Shown: positions 34,595 through 43,831, counted from the first letter of the stretch. The stretch is 64,000 bases of DNA from Pseudofrankia saprophytica (GCF_000235425.2 NZ_KI912266.1:6168029-6232028), one strand, 5' to 3'. Translations and numbers: made by a program. Notes: generated by a model not told the origin, from the letters alone.

Positions 34595-35122
34595 TCAGCG
34601 CGGTCGGTCGGGAGTCACCGCGTCGATGAGGGTGTCGAGGGTGTGGTCGAGCTCGGCGCGCAGGCCCGCGGGCAGCGACAAGGCGTCCTCCCACTCGTGG
34701 AGCCGGTCGTTGACGCCGCGGCTCAGGGCGTCGCCGACGTCGGTGAGCCGGACGACGACGCGGCGGCGGTCCGTCGGGTCGGGGGCCCGGTGGACCAGGC
34801 CCGCGGCGGCGAGCCGGTCGAGGGTGAGCGTCATGCCGCCGCTCGTGCGGCCGAGCACCCGGCACAGGCGGCTCGGCGCGCCTCGTCCACCGGGCGAGTG
34901 CCGGATGGTGCCGAGAACCAGGTAGTCGGCCACCGTCAGGCCGAACGGTTCAACCAGACCCTCGAGCGCGGTCGAGACGAGCATGTTGAGCCGAACCAGC
35001 CTGGCGAGCAGGCCGGCTCCCCCGGTCAGGCCGACCTCGTCCACCCACCTGGGCTCGCCCGCCGGCCCCGCCGCCTGGGTTGGCCCCGCCAGGTCCGTTC
35101 TGGTCACCGCGCTCTCAGCCAT
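34595..35122 (-). CDS. MarR-family transcriptional regulator
   Basis: 175 residues. Winged helix of MarR type: LVRLNMLVSTALEGLVEPF, GLTVADYLVLGTIRHSP, CRVLGRTSGGMTLTLDRLAA, AGLVHRAPDPTDRRRVVVRL with the DxRxxxxxLT wing. MarR proteins are usually ligand-released repressors of catabolic or efflux genes. ATG at 35122 lies 27 bp after the stop of the amidohydrolase gene, so both are probably in one transcript and the regulator likely controls it. The gene converges with the DUF427 gene. Confidence 0.9.
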   Translation of the reverse strand: MAESAVTRTDLAGPTQAAGPAGEPRWVDEVGLTGGAGLLARLVRLNMLVSTALEGLVEPFGLTVADYLVLGTIRHSPGGRGAPSRLCRVLGRTSGGMTLTLDRLAAAGLVHRAPDPTDRRRVVVRLTDVGDALSRGVNDRLHEWEDALSLPAGLRAELDHTLDTLIDAVTPDRPR

Positions 35123-35149
35123 CCCGGCCGACTGTAGCGCCCGTCGGCG

Positions 35150-36412
35150 TCATTCCTTGATCCCAAAGCGTTCGAGGCCGAAGGCGCGGATGGCGTTGCC
35201 GCGGACGAACTTGCGGACCTCGCCCGCGTCCATGCCGGCGCCCGCGCACAGGCGGTGGGCGACGGCGCGGGAGTTCGGCCAGGTGCCGTCGGTGTGCGGG
35301 TAGTCGGTCTCGAAGACGATCTGGTCGAGTCCGACCTCGTTCCGCGAGATCAGCCCGTGCTGGTCGTCGAACAGGCAGCCGTAGACGCGGCCCTTGATGT
35401 AGCTGCTCGGCGGGTTCGGCAGGGTGGCTCCGCCACCGACGCCACCCTTCCAGACGAGGTCCATCCGCTCCAGCAGGTATGGCATCCAGCCGACCTGACT
35501 CTCGGCGTAGACGATCGTCAGGCTCGGGAATCGGTCGAGCGTGCCGGAGAAGATCCAGTCGCACAGCGACCCCTCGGCGTTCTGCGAGGAAAGCGACATG
35601 CTGACCGCCAGCGGCGCGTCCGGGGACGTCGACGGCAGCGTCGACGACGAGCCGATGTGCATCGTCACGACGGTTCCGGTCTCCTCGCAGGCCTGGAACA
35701 GCGGGTCCCACGCGCCGGAGTGGATGGAGTCGAACCCGAGCTTGCTCGGGTTCTCGGAGAACGACACCGCGTAGGAGCCCTTCGCCGCGCACCGGCGCAC
35801 CTCGGCGGCGGCGAGCTCGGGATCCCACAACGGGATGAGCGACAGCGGGATCAACCGGCCCCGCCCGGCGCCGCCCGCCCATTCGTCGATCATCCAGTCG
35901 TTGTAGATCTGGATGCAGGCGAGCGCCACGTCCTTGTCCGGCCGCTCGGAGAAGCCCTGGCCGCAGAACCGCGGGAACGTGTTCGGGAAGTTGATGGCCG
36001 CCTCGACATGGTTGGCGTCCATGTCGGCGAGGCGGGCGTCGCGCTCGTAGGTGCCCGGCCGGAAGTCCTCGTAGATGGCGGGGAGGTTCTTGACCTCGGC
36101 CGGCGGTACCCCGGCCGAGGCGTGCAGCAGGCCGGTCGGGTAGACGAGGTCGCCGTAGAGCCACAGGTCGCACCAGTGGCCGTCGGGCGCGTCGCGCTCG
36201 AAGCCGTAGTGGCCGCCGGCGAAGTGCAGCTTGAGCTTCTCCCGCACCACCTTCGGCCCACGGTCACGCATCGCCGCCGGCAGCTCCCGCTGCCACAGGT
36301 CGCGCGGCTCCAGGATGTGGTCGTCCACGGAAATGATCTTCGGCAGTTCCTCCGGGGCCGGGGTGACCGGTCCGGTGACGGTCGTGGGCGCGGTGGTGTC
36401 GATGACGGCCAT
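35150..36412 (-). CDS. Amidohydrolase family 2 (ACMSD-type) protein, third copy
   Basis: 420 residues from the ATG at 36412, which has a GGGGGA site at seven bases; an ATG two codons upstream is too close to that site. The family motifs are SVDDHILEPRDLW, RPGTYERDARLADMDAN, NFPNTFPRFCGQGF, VTMHIGSSSTLP and ETDYPHTDGTWPNS. It is more distant from the two copies in the catabolic operon than they are from each other in the middle region. Metal-dependent hydrolase or decarboxylase acting on a carboxylated ring is the general expectation. It is divergent from a cupin gene and followed by a MarR gene, so it forms a separate regulated unit. Confidence 0.88.
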   Translation of the reverse strand: MAVIDTTAPTTVTGPVTPAPEELPKIISVDDHILEPRDLWQRELPAAMRDRGPKVVREKLKLHFAGGHYGFERDAPDGHWCDLWLYGDLVYPTGLLHASAGVPPAEVKNLPAIYEDFRPGTYERDARLADMDANHVEAAINFPNTFPRFCGQGFSERPDKDVALACIQIYNDWMIDEWAGGAGRGRLIPLSLIPLWDPELAAAEVRRCAAKGSYAVSFSENPSKLGFDSIHSGAWDPLFQACEETGTVVTMHIGSSSTLPSTSPDAPLAVSMSLSSQNAEGSLCDWIFSGTLDRFPSLTIVYAESQVGWMPYLLERMDLVWKGGVGGGATLPNPPSSYIKGRVYGCLFDDQHGLISRNEVGLDQIVFETDYPHTDGTWPNSRAVAHRLCAGAGMDAGEVRKFVRGNAIRAFGLERFGIKE

Positions 36413-36581
36413 GGCCATTCCCCCTTGCGCTGTGCGGCGTGCTCCGTGCGAGGCGAGGATTGCGAATCGCTTTTCGGAAAGTTACTTTTCGCCGAGCGAC
36501 CTGTCGAGACCCACGCCACACCCATCGCCGCGACGGCGGGATGGCCTGGCGTCAAAGCCCTGGGATCAGGAAGGGGGAACG

Positions 36582-37088
36582 GTGCCGGAAGCGAAGCCGG
36601 AGGTAAAGATCGTCTCAGTGGGGGACGTGCCGTGGAACGAGGTGAAGGCGCAGACGCACGCCGACGGGCGGCGGGTGTCGGTCTGGGAGAAGTTCCTCGA
36701 GTGGTCAGGGGAACGGATGGTCATCTACGCCCGCTACGACCCGGGGATGATCGTCGAGCGACACGGCCACCTGTCGGACCACTTCGTCTTCGTCGTCGCC
36801 GGCGAGGTCCTCATCGGCGACCGCCCCTGCCCCGCGGGCACGCACATCACCCTGGAGCACGGCGCGGTCTTCGGACCACTGGTGGCCGGGCCCGAAGGCG
36901 CCACCCTCTACGAGATCATGACCGGGGACCCACGGGCCGTGCCCGCTGACCCCACGGGATTTACCGAGCTCCTGACCAGGCAGGGCGTCCAACCGCTACC
37001 CAACCCACCCGTACCGTGGCCCGACTGGCTGGCGCCGCGTACCGATTCGGAGGCCGCCCCAGAATCCGCTTCAGATCGGCCAGGCTGA
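36582..37088 (+). CDS. Cupin-fold protein
   Basis: 168 residues from the GTG at 36582 with AAGGGGG six bases upstream. Core cupin motifs: MIVERHGHLSDHFVFVVAGE (two His of motif 1), GDRPCPAGTHITLEHGAVFG (motif 2 with His). The fold may bind a metal and act as a small dioxygenase, isomerase or sensor. Tail of about 45 residues is Pro/Asp/Ser rich. It is divergent from the third amidohydrolase, and the 170-bp gap holds both promoters. Co-regulation with that gene through the MarR protein is plausible but not shown. Confidence 0.78.
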   Translation: MPEAKPEVKIVSVGDVPWNEVKAQTHADGRRVSVWEKFLEWSGERMVIYARYDPGMIVERHGHLSDHFVFVVAGEVLIGDRPCPAGTHITLEHGAVFGPLVAGPEGATLYEIMTGDPRAVPADPTGFTELLTRQGVQPLPNPPVPWPDWLAPRTDSEAAPESASDRPG

Positions 37089-37100
37089 TCCGGCGGGCCC

Positions 37101-37126
37101 GGTCGCCGGGTCCGGTCGCCGGGTCC
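37101..37126. repeat. 13-bp tandem repeat, two copies
   Basis: GGTCGCCGGGTCC twice, directly after the cupin stop codon. Preceded by GGGCCC, it can fold into short hairpins and may help end the transcript. Confidence 0.55.
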
Positions 37127-37335
37127 GCCATAGTCGCGGCCGATTTGTGTCGACGAATCATCCTTGGGAGGCACGGCACTTGTCCCGGTGCTGGCAGGTA
37201 GCGTCGGCACGTCCACGGGAACCGTGGACCAGGCCGACCATCGGTTCTCGCCCCGACACGGCCAGGAAGACCGGCGAAAAGTGTCGGTAGCGACCGCGAC
37301 AATCACCCGGCAGCGCCGAACACAAGGAGACCGCT

Positions 37336-37770
37336 GTGGGTGCGTGGGGACCGGGACACTTCGACAACGACGGCGCGCTCGACTTTGTCGATGACCTCCT
37401 CGACGCGCCGGCCGAGAACCGGGTCGATCTGGTCGAACGGTTGCTGGCGCGGGTCGTCGACGGCGAGCACCACCCCGCCATCGACGACGGCTCGCACGTC
37501 GTCGTCGCGGCGGCGCTGATCGCCGCGCAGTGTCCGGGTGGCGAGCCGGTCAGCGACGCCCGCTGGCCGCTGGAGCCGCTGCCCGCGTTCCCCGCCGACC
37601 TTCGCTCGCTCGCGGTCGAGGCGCTGGACAGGGTGCTCTCCGACGGCTCCGAACTGGCCGAGCTGTGGTCGGAGGCCGCGGGCGCCGAGGACTGGCGGCG
37701 GGCGGTCCTGCGGCTTCGCCGCGTTCTGGACCAGCCGATGCCGGGCGAGGTCCCGTTGTTCGAGGTGTAG
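37336..37770 (+). CDS. DUF4259 family protein
   Basis: 144 residues. The N-terminus MGAWGPGHFDNDGALDFVDD is the hallmark of DUF4259, an uncharacterised family widespread in actinobacteria and proteobacteria. The rest is helical and acidic (VDLVERLLARVVDGE, VVVAAALIAAQCPGGEPVS, SELAELWSEA, WRRAVLRLRRVLD). GTG start at 37336 with a GGAG site. No signal peptide or catalytic motif. It stands alone between the cupin and the peroxidase. Function is unknown. Confidence 0.8.
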   Translation: MGAWGPGHFDNDGALDFVDDLLDAPAENRVDLVERLLARVVDGEHHPAIDDGSHVVVAAALIAAQCPGGEPVSDARWPLEPLPAFPADLRSLAVEALDRVLSDGSELAELWSEAAGAEDWRRAVLRLRRVLDQPMPGEVPLFEV

Positions 37771-37941
37771 CGACGGCCACCCGCCGCCGTGCCCACGGCC
37801 TTCGGTCACCGTTCCGGGCGAGCCCGACCCAGCTCCGCGCCACCGCGAGAAGTCGCCTGGTCCGTGCACGGTAACGTCGCAGGGTCAGCCATACCGGGGA
37901 CAAGCCGGACGGCACGTGACGTCGATGGGAAGGGCGGATCA

Positions 37942-38850
37942 GTGACGCAGCCGGGGATCTTCGGGCTTGGGGCGCCGGAGCACAGCTACCTGGAGTTCGA
38001 CCTCCGGGACGGCATTTCCGCGGTGGACCTGGCGAAGGCGGTCGCGGGGCTGGTCGGGCCGCTGTCGACCGGGGGTGGCGTCAACCTGGTGGTCGGGTTC
38101 CGGCCGGAACTGTGGGCGCAGGTCGCGCCCGATGGCCTGCCCGCCGGCGTCACCGGCTTCAACGAGCCGATCGTCGGTGCCGACGGCTTCGAGATGCCCG
38201 CCACCCAGCACGACGCCCTGCTGTGGATCGCCGGGGCCAACCGGACCGCCGTCTACACCAACGGCCTCGACGTGATCAGCGCGCTCGACGGCGTCGCCAC
38301 GGTCGCCACCGAGGTCGGTGGCTGGGTGTACGCCCACGACCGCGACCTCACCGGCTTCATCGACGGCACCGAGAACCCGTCGATGCTGGCGGCGCCCGGC
38401 GTCGCGATCGTCCCCGACGGGCCGGGTGCCGGCGGCAGCGTGCTGCTGTTCCAGAAGTGGACGCACGACACGGCGAGCTTCGCGGCGATCGGTGTCACCG
38501 AGCAGGAGAAGGTCATCGGCCGCACCAAGGCCGACAGCGTCGAGCTCGACGAGTCCGTCATGCCGGCGACCTCGCACGTCTCGCGCACCGTCGTCGAGGA
38601 GGACGGCGAGGAGCTGAAGATCTTCCGCCGCAACACCGCCTACGGCACGGTCACCGACCACGGCACGATGTTCGTCGGCTTCGCCGCCGAGCAACGCATC
38701 CTCGACCTCATGCTGCGCCGCATGGCGGGCGCCACCGAGGACGGCCTGCGCGACGCGCTGACCCGGTTCACCACCCCGGTCAGCGGCGCCTACTACTTCA
38801 TCCCGGCCGTCCCGGCCCTCTCCGGCTTCGCCCCCGAAGACGCCGGCTAA
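37942..38850 (+). CDS. Dyp-type haem peroxidase
   Basis: 302 residues, class B/P length. The family signature GFIDGTENP carries the distal Asp of the GxxDG motif. The proximal haem His is in SHVSRTVVEEDGEE, and FRRNTAYGTV with the conserved Arg follows. C-terminal region GAYYFIPAVPAL is normal. These enzymes use hydrogen peroxide to oxidise dyes, phenols or Mn(II), and some are encapsulin cargo. There is no Tat signal, so it acts in the cytoplasm, and no encapsulin gene is nearby. GTG at 37942 has a GGGCGG-type site. The gene stands alone and converges with the SnoaL-like gene. Confidence 0.93.
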   Translation: MTQPGIFGLGAPEHSYLEFDLRDGISAVDLAKAVAGLVGPLSTGGGVNLVVGFRPELWAQVAPDGLPAGVTGFNEPIVGADGFEMPATQHDALLWIAGANRTAVYTNGLDVISALDGVATVATEVGGWVYAHDRDLTGFIDGTENPSMLAAPGVAIVPDGPGAGGSVLLFQKWTHDTASFAAIGVTEQEKVIGRTKADSVELDESVMPATSHVSRTVVEEDGEELKIFRRNTAYGTVTDHGTMFVGFAAEQRILDLMLRRMAGATEDGLRDALTRFTTPVSGAYYFIPAVPALSGFAPEDAG

Positions 38851-38870
38851 GGCTGGCGGGGACGCACACC

Positions 38871-39428
38871 TCAGCGGGCGGCCGGCTCGTCGGGAGCGCG
38901 GAAGGGCGAGCCAGGGGTGTAGGCATCGGTGCGGACGAGACGGTGGGCGAACAGCCACCGCCCCTCGGCCGGGACCAGGATGTCGCGATAACGGCCCCAG
39001 TGGTCCGGGCCGGTGGCCGTCAGCACGGCGAAGTAGGCCGACGTGGTGATCCGCTCGGGCGTCACTGAGTCGAACCGCAGATTCGCGACGAAGTGTCGAA
39101 TGAACGCCCTACCCGCCGCCGGACCGCTGCCCGCCGGCGCGGCGCCGTTGCCTGCCGGCGCACCGACCTCGGCCCCGAGGCCACCGACGCCGCCAAGACC
39201 GGAGCCCGGCCTTGGCGCCGTGGTGGCGGCGGTCAGGGCCTGCACCCCGGAAAGCCGGGCGATGATCTCCGCTCGGCCGCGGGCCGTCCAGCCGCCCTTG
39301 GTCTCCAGCACGCCGTCGGCGGTGAAACAGGCCGCGAGATCGTCGAGCAGAAGCCGGTCGCCGCTGTGGCTGTACGTCGCCACCGTGTCCCGTACCTGCT
39401 CGCGCGCGACCAGCTCCCACAGTTCCAT
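38871..39428 (-). CDS. SnoaL-like protein with a Gly/Ala-rich insertion
   Basis: 185 residues. The SnoaL-4/NTF2-like pattern is present: MELWELVAREQVRDTVATYS, LAACFTADGVLETKGGWTA, GRAEIIARLSG, then RHFVANLRFDSVTPERITTS, GRYRDILVPAEGRWLFAHR. Between them a low-complexity Gly/Ala/Pro insertion of about 45 residues (roughly 70-110) breaks the usual 130-residue domain. Proteins of this type include small hydrolases, isomerases and dehydratases. The gene converges with the peroxidase gene. No operon partner; function unassigned. Confidence 0.75.
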   Translation of the reverse strand: MELWELVAREQVRDTVATYSHSGDRLLLDDLAACFTADGVLETKGGWTARGRAEIIARLSGVQALTAATTAPRPGSGLGGVGGLGAEVGAPAGNGAAPAGSGPAAGRAFIRHFVANLRFDSVTPERITTSAYFAVLTATGPDHWGRYRDILVPAEGRWLFAHRLVRTDAYTPGSPFRAPDEPAAR

Positions 39429-39715
39429 GGCGCGTCAGCCTATGGCGCCCGATCCCGGCGAGTCGCCCGGTTCGACCCTCGCGGTGCCGGTCAGCGGCGG
39501 CGCGGGCCGGGTCAATGATCATTTGGGAACGCCGACGGGCGCCTGTCAACAGCGTGGACAACGCCGCCTCGCCTCGCGGTCCGGCGTGCCCCGGCAGAGG
39601 AGAGCCGCCGTCGGCGTTACGTTTCCCGGGTAGCGGACCCTCGTCCGCCGCCCGGCCTCACCACCGCGATCGAGGCCTCCTGGGATCCCCCGACGGACGA
39701 AGGAAGCGAACTGCG

Positions 39716-40135
39716 TTGAGCTGGAACGACACCGTCATCGCGGAATTCCGCGCGAACAACGGGACCGTCACCACTGGCGGCTTCGGCCGCAGCCTGATCC
39801 TGCTGCACAGCATCGGCGTGCGCACCGGCGTCGAACGCGTCAACCCGGTGCTGGGCCGCCGATCCGGCGACGACTGGGTCGTCGCCGCGTCGTTCGCCGG
39901 AGCCCCCACGCATCCGGCCTGGTATCACAACCTGATCGCCCACCCCGACACGACGATCGAGACCAGCGACGGCGCCGTCGAGGTCACCGCGACCGAGATC
40001 ACCGGCGCCGATTACGACGACGAGTGGTCCGGGTTCGTCGCCCAGTCGGACGCCTTCGCCGAGTACCAGAAGAAGGCCGGCGACCGCCGCATCCCCCTCC
40101 TCCGCCTCCGCCGCCGCGTCCCCGCGGCAGCCTGA
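39716..40135 (+). CDS. Deazaflavin (F420)-dependent nitroreductase-family (Ddn-like) protein
   Basis: 139 residues. Motifs of the split beta-barrel Ddn family: NDTVIAEFRANNG, LILLHSIGVRTGVERVNPV, DDWVVAASFAGAPTHPAWYHNL, AHPDTTIETSDGAVEVTATE. These proteins bind F420H2 and reduce quinones or nitro compounds; F420 is made by actinobacteria. TTG at 39716 is used because the frame lacks a credible ATG/GTG near the conserved start (family members begin near this residue). The site GGAAG is about ten bases upstream. A bidirectional terminator follows. Confidence 0.85.
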   Translation: MSWNDTVIAEFRANNGTVTTGGFGRSLILLHSIGVRTGVERVNPVLGRRSGDDWVVAASFAGAPTHPAWYHNLIAHPDTTIETSDGAVEVTATEITGADYDDEWSGFVAQSDAFAEYQKKAGDRRIPLLRLRRRVPAAA

Positions 40136-40225
40136 CGGCCGTCGCCGGCCGGCGGCCGGCGGCCCACCGCGAACACCAGGAAATTCGGCGTCGAAACCGG
40201 TGCCGGAAGAGCCCGCGGACGACGA

Positions 40226-40255
40226 CGAGGCCTCCCCGAACTCGGGGAGGCCTCG
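40226..40255. terminator. Bidirectional terminator between convergent genes
   Basis: CGAGGCCTCCCCG and its complement form perfect 13-bp arms with a 4-nt loop, between the F420-type gene (plus) and the transglycosylase-like gene (minus). Confidence 0.8.
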
Positions 40256-40260
40256 CGTCA

Positions 40261-40297
40261 TTCGGTCCTTCGGTCGTTCGGTCCTTCGGTCGTTCGG
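40261..40297. repeat. Octamer tandem repeat TTCGGTCS
   Basis: Four full copies and a partial fifth of TTCGGTC(C/G), alternating C and G in the last base, so the true unit is 16 bp. It lies just after the terminator and before the transglycosylase-like stop codon. Confidence 0.8.
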
Positions 40298-40318
40298 CCC
40301 GAGCTGGTCGGGCTCCGC

Positions 40319-40777
40319 TCAGACCTTTGCGGCGGCCGCGTGGCCCCGGGCCAGGAAGTGCTTGTAGGCGCCGTTGGTGTAGGTCGACCAGGCGGTCGGG
40401 CCCTGGCGGTGGCAGACGCGCTTGGCGGCCCAGGCGTTGTTGGAGATGTCGTAGAGGTTGCGCCCGCCGACGAGGTCGCTGTTGGCCCACAGGTTGACCT
40501 GCCACAGGCCACGCGAGTCCTCGATCCCGGTCGCGTGGGCGTGCGTGTTGCCACGCGACTCGGCCAGGGCGATGGCCACCCAGGTGCCCGTCGACACGCC
40601 ACGGCAGCCGGCAAGGCCTGCCCGCTTCGCGGCGGCGGCGATGGTGGTGTCGGAGACGGTCGCGGCGCTGGCCGGAGAGGCAGCCATCAGCCCGCCGGTA
40701 GTGACGACGGCCCCCGCCGCGACGATGGCGGCGAGGCGGTTGCGCAGGCTGCTCTTGCGGTTGCGTCGGATCGACAA
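40319..40777 (-). CDS. Secreted lytic transglycosylase-like protein
   Basis: 152 residues. A signal peptide with basic start (SIRRNRKSSLRNR), hydrophobic core and ASA-AT cleavage site is clear. The mature part of about 113 residues is a lysozyme-like SLT domain: ALAESRGNTHAHATG with the catalytic Glu, DSRGLWQVN, YDISNNAWAAKRVCHRQG, WSTYTNGAYKHFLARG. Such enzymes cut peptidoglycan and help growth or resuscitation. Translation starts at TTG 40777. The gene has a long untranslated region upstream that may be a structured leader. Two cysteines could form a disulfide. Confidence 0.85.
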   Translation of the reverse strand: MSIRRNRKSSLRNRLAAIVAAGAVVTTGGLMAASPASAATVSDTTIAAAAKRAGLAGCRGVSTGTWVAIALAESRGNTHAHATGIEDSRGLWQVNLWANSDLVGGRNLYDISNNAWAAKRVCHRQGPTAWSTYTNGAYKHFLARGHAAAAKV

Positions 40778-41554
40778 GAAATGGCTTTCCCGCTACACCA
40801 ACGGAACACGCGCACACCAACAGCGAGAACGATGCTGGAATGGCGCGGTGGCGCCCTGGCCATCCTGAGGCCGGGACGCGCCTGGAGAACGCAGCTTCCC
40901 TGCTGGCATCCTTCCGGCTGAGCCCGGTTCCGGGCTCCTCCGTTTCTGCCCCGCGATAAAGAGACGACATGCACCGGGACCGTGGGCAGACGCGGCGTCG
41001 GTCCGGTGTTTCGCACGGCCCGGGAAAGGTGCGCCCCGGGCCGGACGAGAGCAAACATAAGCGGGTGCGGGCCCCGAAGGCAAACACGAATCGTGGCCTC
41101 CTACGGTCCCGATCGTTGACCCTCCGTGTCTCTCGCTCTCCTTCAGCGCTTTCCATTACACCATCGTGACCGGCGCCACAATCAGCCTCGAATTCCACCT
41201 GTCCACAACGCGACCGATCGGCCACCTTCCGCGATACACATTCACGTATTGAACAGAGTCTGATGCACAACGTCTTCACCCGAAGATTTCGATCTCATCA
41301 TGAACGCCACCCGCTCTCGCTTCATCTCGCTCCGCTATCGGAAGAGGGTGGCGCCGGTCTGGACCGGTCGGGGACGACGAGCCTCCCGCGAGGCGTTCGG
41401 GATCAATGCCGGGAATGCGCGCGGCACGGGCTGAGGCGGCGCCGCGGGATGCCGGGGAAAGTGCCGCACGGGGGCGAGGATGGACGCCTGCCCACTGGCT
41501 CGCGTCATCCACTCCCGGCCGAGAACCGTCGGCATGCGCGAAACGAGGTATTTC
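40778..41554. other. 777-bp divergent intergenic region, possible structured leader
   Basis: No coding region is convincing here. The part near the transglycosylase start contains a perfect hairpin AGCCCGG-TT-CCGGGCT (40921-40936), with more inverted G/C segments at 40861-40920. Many secreted lytic enzymes of actinobacteria have a c-di-AMP riboswitch leader of this length, but I could not match the consensus. The metK-proximal half (41100-41300) is lower in G/C and probably holds the promoters. Confidence 0.35.
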
Positions 41555-42820
41555 ATGTCCCGACGCCTTTTCACCTCGGAATCGGTCACCGAGGGCCATC
41601 CCGACAAAGCGGCCGACCAGATCAGCGACGCACTACTCGACGCCTACCTCGGCGGTGACCGGCGTTCCCGGGTCGCGGTGGAGACGCTGCTCGCCGCCGG
41701 CCGGGTCCACGTCGCCGGCGAGGTGACGACCAGCGCGGACGTCGACGTCGTCGCCACCGTGCGCCGCACGCTCGCCGGCATCGGCTACGACGCGGCCACC
41801 GGTTTCGACGCCGCCACGGTCGACGTGCTGGTCTCCATCGGCGCCCAGTCGCCCGACATCGCCCAGGGCGTCGACAACGCCTACGAGGCCCGCACCGGGC
41901 TCGGCCCCGCTGGCCGCCAGGGCTCGCGAGCCGGCGAGGACAGCGGTGACGTCGACGAGCTGTCCCGTCAGGGTGCCGGCGACCAGGGCATCATGTTCGG
42001 CTACGCCACCGACGAGACGCCGGACCTGATGCCGCTGCCGATCACGCTCGCGCACCGGCTGGCCAGCCGCCTCGCCGCCGCCCGGCATGACGGCGCGCTC
42101 CCCTACCTGCGTCCCGACGGCAAGACCCAGGTCACGATCGAGTACGACGGCGACCGGCCGATCCGCCTCGACACGGTCGTCCTCTCCGCCCACCACGCCC
42201 CCGGCGTCGACCTGGACGGACAGCTGGCACCCGACGTCCGCTCCCAGGTCGTCGAGCCTGAGCTCAAGCGGCTGGTCGAGGAGATCAGCGGCCTGGGCGG
42301 CCGGCTCGGCGAGCTGGAGGTGGACGGATACCGCCTGCTGGTGAACCCGACCGGCCGGTTCGAGGTCGGCGGCCCGGTCGGCGACGCGGGCCTCACCGGC
42401 CGCAAGATCATCATTGACACCTATGGCGGCTCGGCCCGGCACGGCGGCGGCGCGTTCTCCGGCAAGGACCCGTCGAAGGTCGACCGGTCGGCGGCGTACG
42501 CGCTGCGCTGGGTCGCGAAGAACGTGGTGGCGGCGGGCCTGGCCCACCGGGTGGAGCTGCAGGTCGCCTATGCCATCGGCAAGGCCGAGCCGGTCGGGCT
42601 GTTCGTCGAGACGTTCGGCACCGAGCAGGTGCCGCCGGCCGCGATCGCCCGGGCCGTCGCCGAGGTGTTCGACCTGCGCCCGGCGGCGATCATCCGCGAC
42701 CTCGACCTGCTGCGCCCGATCTACCGGCAGACCGCCGCCTACGGCCACTTCGGCCGTTCGCTGCCCGACCTCACCTGGGAGCGCACCGACCGCGCCGCCG
42801 CCCTGCGGGCCGCCACCTAA
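41555..42820 (+). CDS. metK: S-adenosylmethionine synthetase
   Basis: 421 residues. It makes S-adenosylmethionine from ATP and methionine in the cytoplasm. Conserved parts: [37 protein letters not shown], the [19 protein letters not shown] signature, and [19 protein letters not shown]. The SAM synthetase active-site loop between residues about 105 and 140 holds a short Gly/Asp insertion compared with E. coli, as seen in other actinobacteria. ATG at 41555 has a GAGG site seven bases upstream. It is not in the usual context with the primosome gene priA or a methionine pathway gene, so it may be one of two copies in the genome. It is followed by a long palindrome. Confidence 0.96.
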   Translation: MSRRLFTSESVTEGHPDKAADQISDALLDAYLGGDRRSRVAVETLLAAGRVHVAGEVTTSADVDVVATVRRTLAGIGYDAATGFDAATVDVLVSIGAQSPDIAQGVDNAYEARTGLGPAGRQGSRAGEDSGDVDELSRQGAGDQGIMFGYATDETPDLMPLPITLAHRLASRLAAARHDGALPYLRPDGKTQVTIEYDGDRPIRLDTVVLSAHHAPGVDLDGQLAPDVRSQVVEPELKRLVEEISGLGGRLGELEVDGYRLLVNPTGRFEVGGPVGDAGLTGRKIIIDTYGGSARHGGGAFSGKDPSKVDRSAAYALRWVAKNVVAAGLAHRVELQVAYAIGKAEPVGLFVETFGTEQVPPAAIARAVAEVFDLRPAAIIRDLDLLRPIYRQTAAYGHFGRSLPDLTWERTDRAAALRAAT

Positions 42821-42832
42821 GACCAAGTCCGA

Positions 42833-42942
42833 ACCGTGGCGGATGGCCGTCCCTATAGGCGTCCTGAGGTGACACGGTCCACACCCGGTCGTCCGAAGTG
42901 TGTCAGTTCGACGTGCCTATGGGCACGTCCATCCGCCACGGT
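42833..42942. repeat. 110-bp long imperfect palindrome between convergent genes
   Basis: Left arm from 42833 and right arm ending at 42942 begin with a perfect 12-bp match (ACCGTGGCGGAT) and stay complementary with few mismatches over about 42 bases, down to TGACAC/GTGTCA. The loop is about 24 nt. It may be a bidirectional terminator, but the length and mismatches look more like a mobile palindromic element. Confidence 0.75.
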
Positions 42943-43097
42943 CGGCGCTCGGCCGGCCGGGATGTCGTCGTGAGGCCAAGGGATGACCTCGGCCCAACCT
43001 CGACCGGCCGGCCAGCGGCCACTCAGCCGTGTCGACCCGGATACTCAGTGTGAGAATGCGGGAAGGCGGCGAGCTCTTTCACAACGGACAGGCCGGG

Positions 43098-43523
43098 TCA
43101 GTGGCCGCCGGCGGCCTCGACCAGCTCGGTGAGGACGCCTCCGAGGCCCTTCGGGTGGATGAAGGCGATGCGGCTGCCCGAGGTGCCGTGCACCGGGGTC
43201 TTGTTCACCAGGTCGAAGCCGGTGACGGTGAGCGACGCGAGCGCCGCGTCGATGTCGTCGACGCCGTAGGCGATGTGGTGGATGCCCGGGCCACGCTTGG
43301 CCAGGAACTTGCCCACCGGGGTGTCGTCCCGGATCGGCTCCAGCAGCTGGACGTAGGAGCCACCGGTGTCACCCGCGTGCACCAGCAGCATCGCCTCGCG
43401 CACGCCCTGGCGCTCGTTGGTCTCCTGATGCACGCACTTCAGGTTGAACGCCTGCTCGTAGATCGGGATGGTCTCGGTCAGCGACGCCACCGCGATCCCA
43501 ACGTGATCAATCCTGGTCAGCAC
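43098..43523 (-). CDS. mce: Methylmalonyl-CoA epimerase (VOC fold)
   Basis: 141 residues. It interconverts the 2R and 2S forms of methylmalonyl-CoA. The metal ligands fit the family: His in RIDHVGIAV, Gln in SYVQLLEP, His in GIHHIAYGVDD and Glu at the end of GGVLTELVE. The segment EPIRDDTPVGKFLAKRGPG is the usual substrate loop. GTG start at 43523. No mutase gene is adjacent. It faces metK across the 110-bp palindrome. Propionyl-CoA metabolism would connect to several CoA-dependent genes in this window, but no operon link exists. Confidence 0.93.
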   Translation of the reverse strand: MLTRIDHVGIAVASLTETIPIYEQAFNLKCVHQETNERQGVREAMLLVHAGDTGGSYVQLLEPIRDDTPVGKFLAKRGPGIHHIAYGVDDIDAALASLTVTGFDLVNKTPVHGTSGSRIAFIHPKGLGGVLTELVEAAGGH

Positions 43524-43831
43524 GCCAGCCAGCGTCCCGCGCTACCGCCCGCCGCGTCCACCGATACACGAGGTGACCTAGCGGACGTCGCCCCCAATCC
43601 CACGCTTTCCCACCAGCGAATCCCCGCTCCCGCTGCCGGTCACGGGCACCGTCCGGGCCCGGTCGGTCGTTCGGGAGCCCTTCGGACTCGTTCACCGATC
43701 GCTGTCGGAGAGCCGACCACCGCGTTGCCGGCGCCAAATGCCGCCGATAGTCATAGTGTTCGCGAGGCCATCGACCCGGGTGAGAACACCACAGGCCCAC
43801 CGTTTCCCGCCCGTACCGCCTTCCGCACGCT

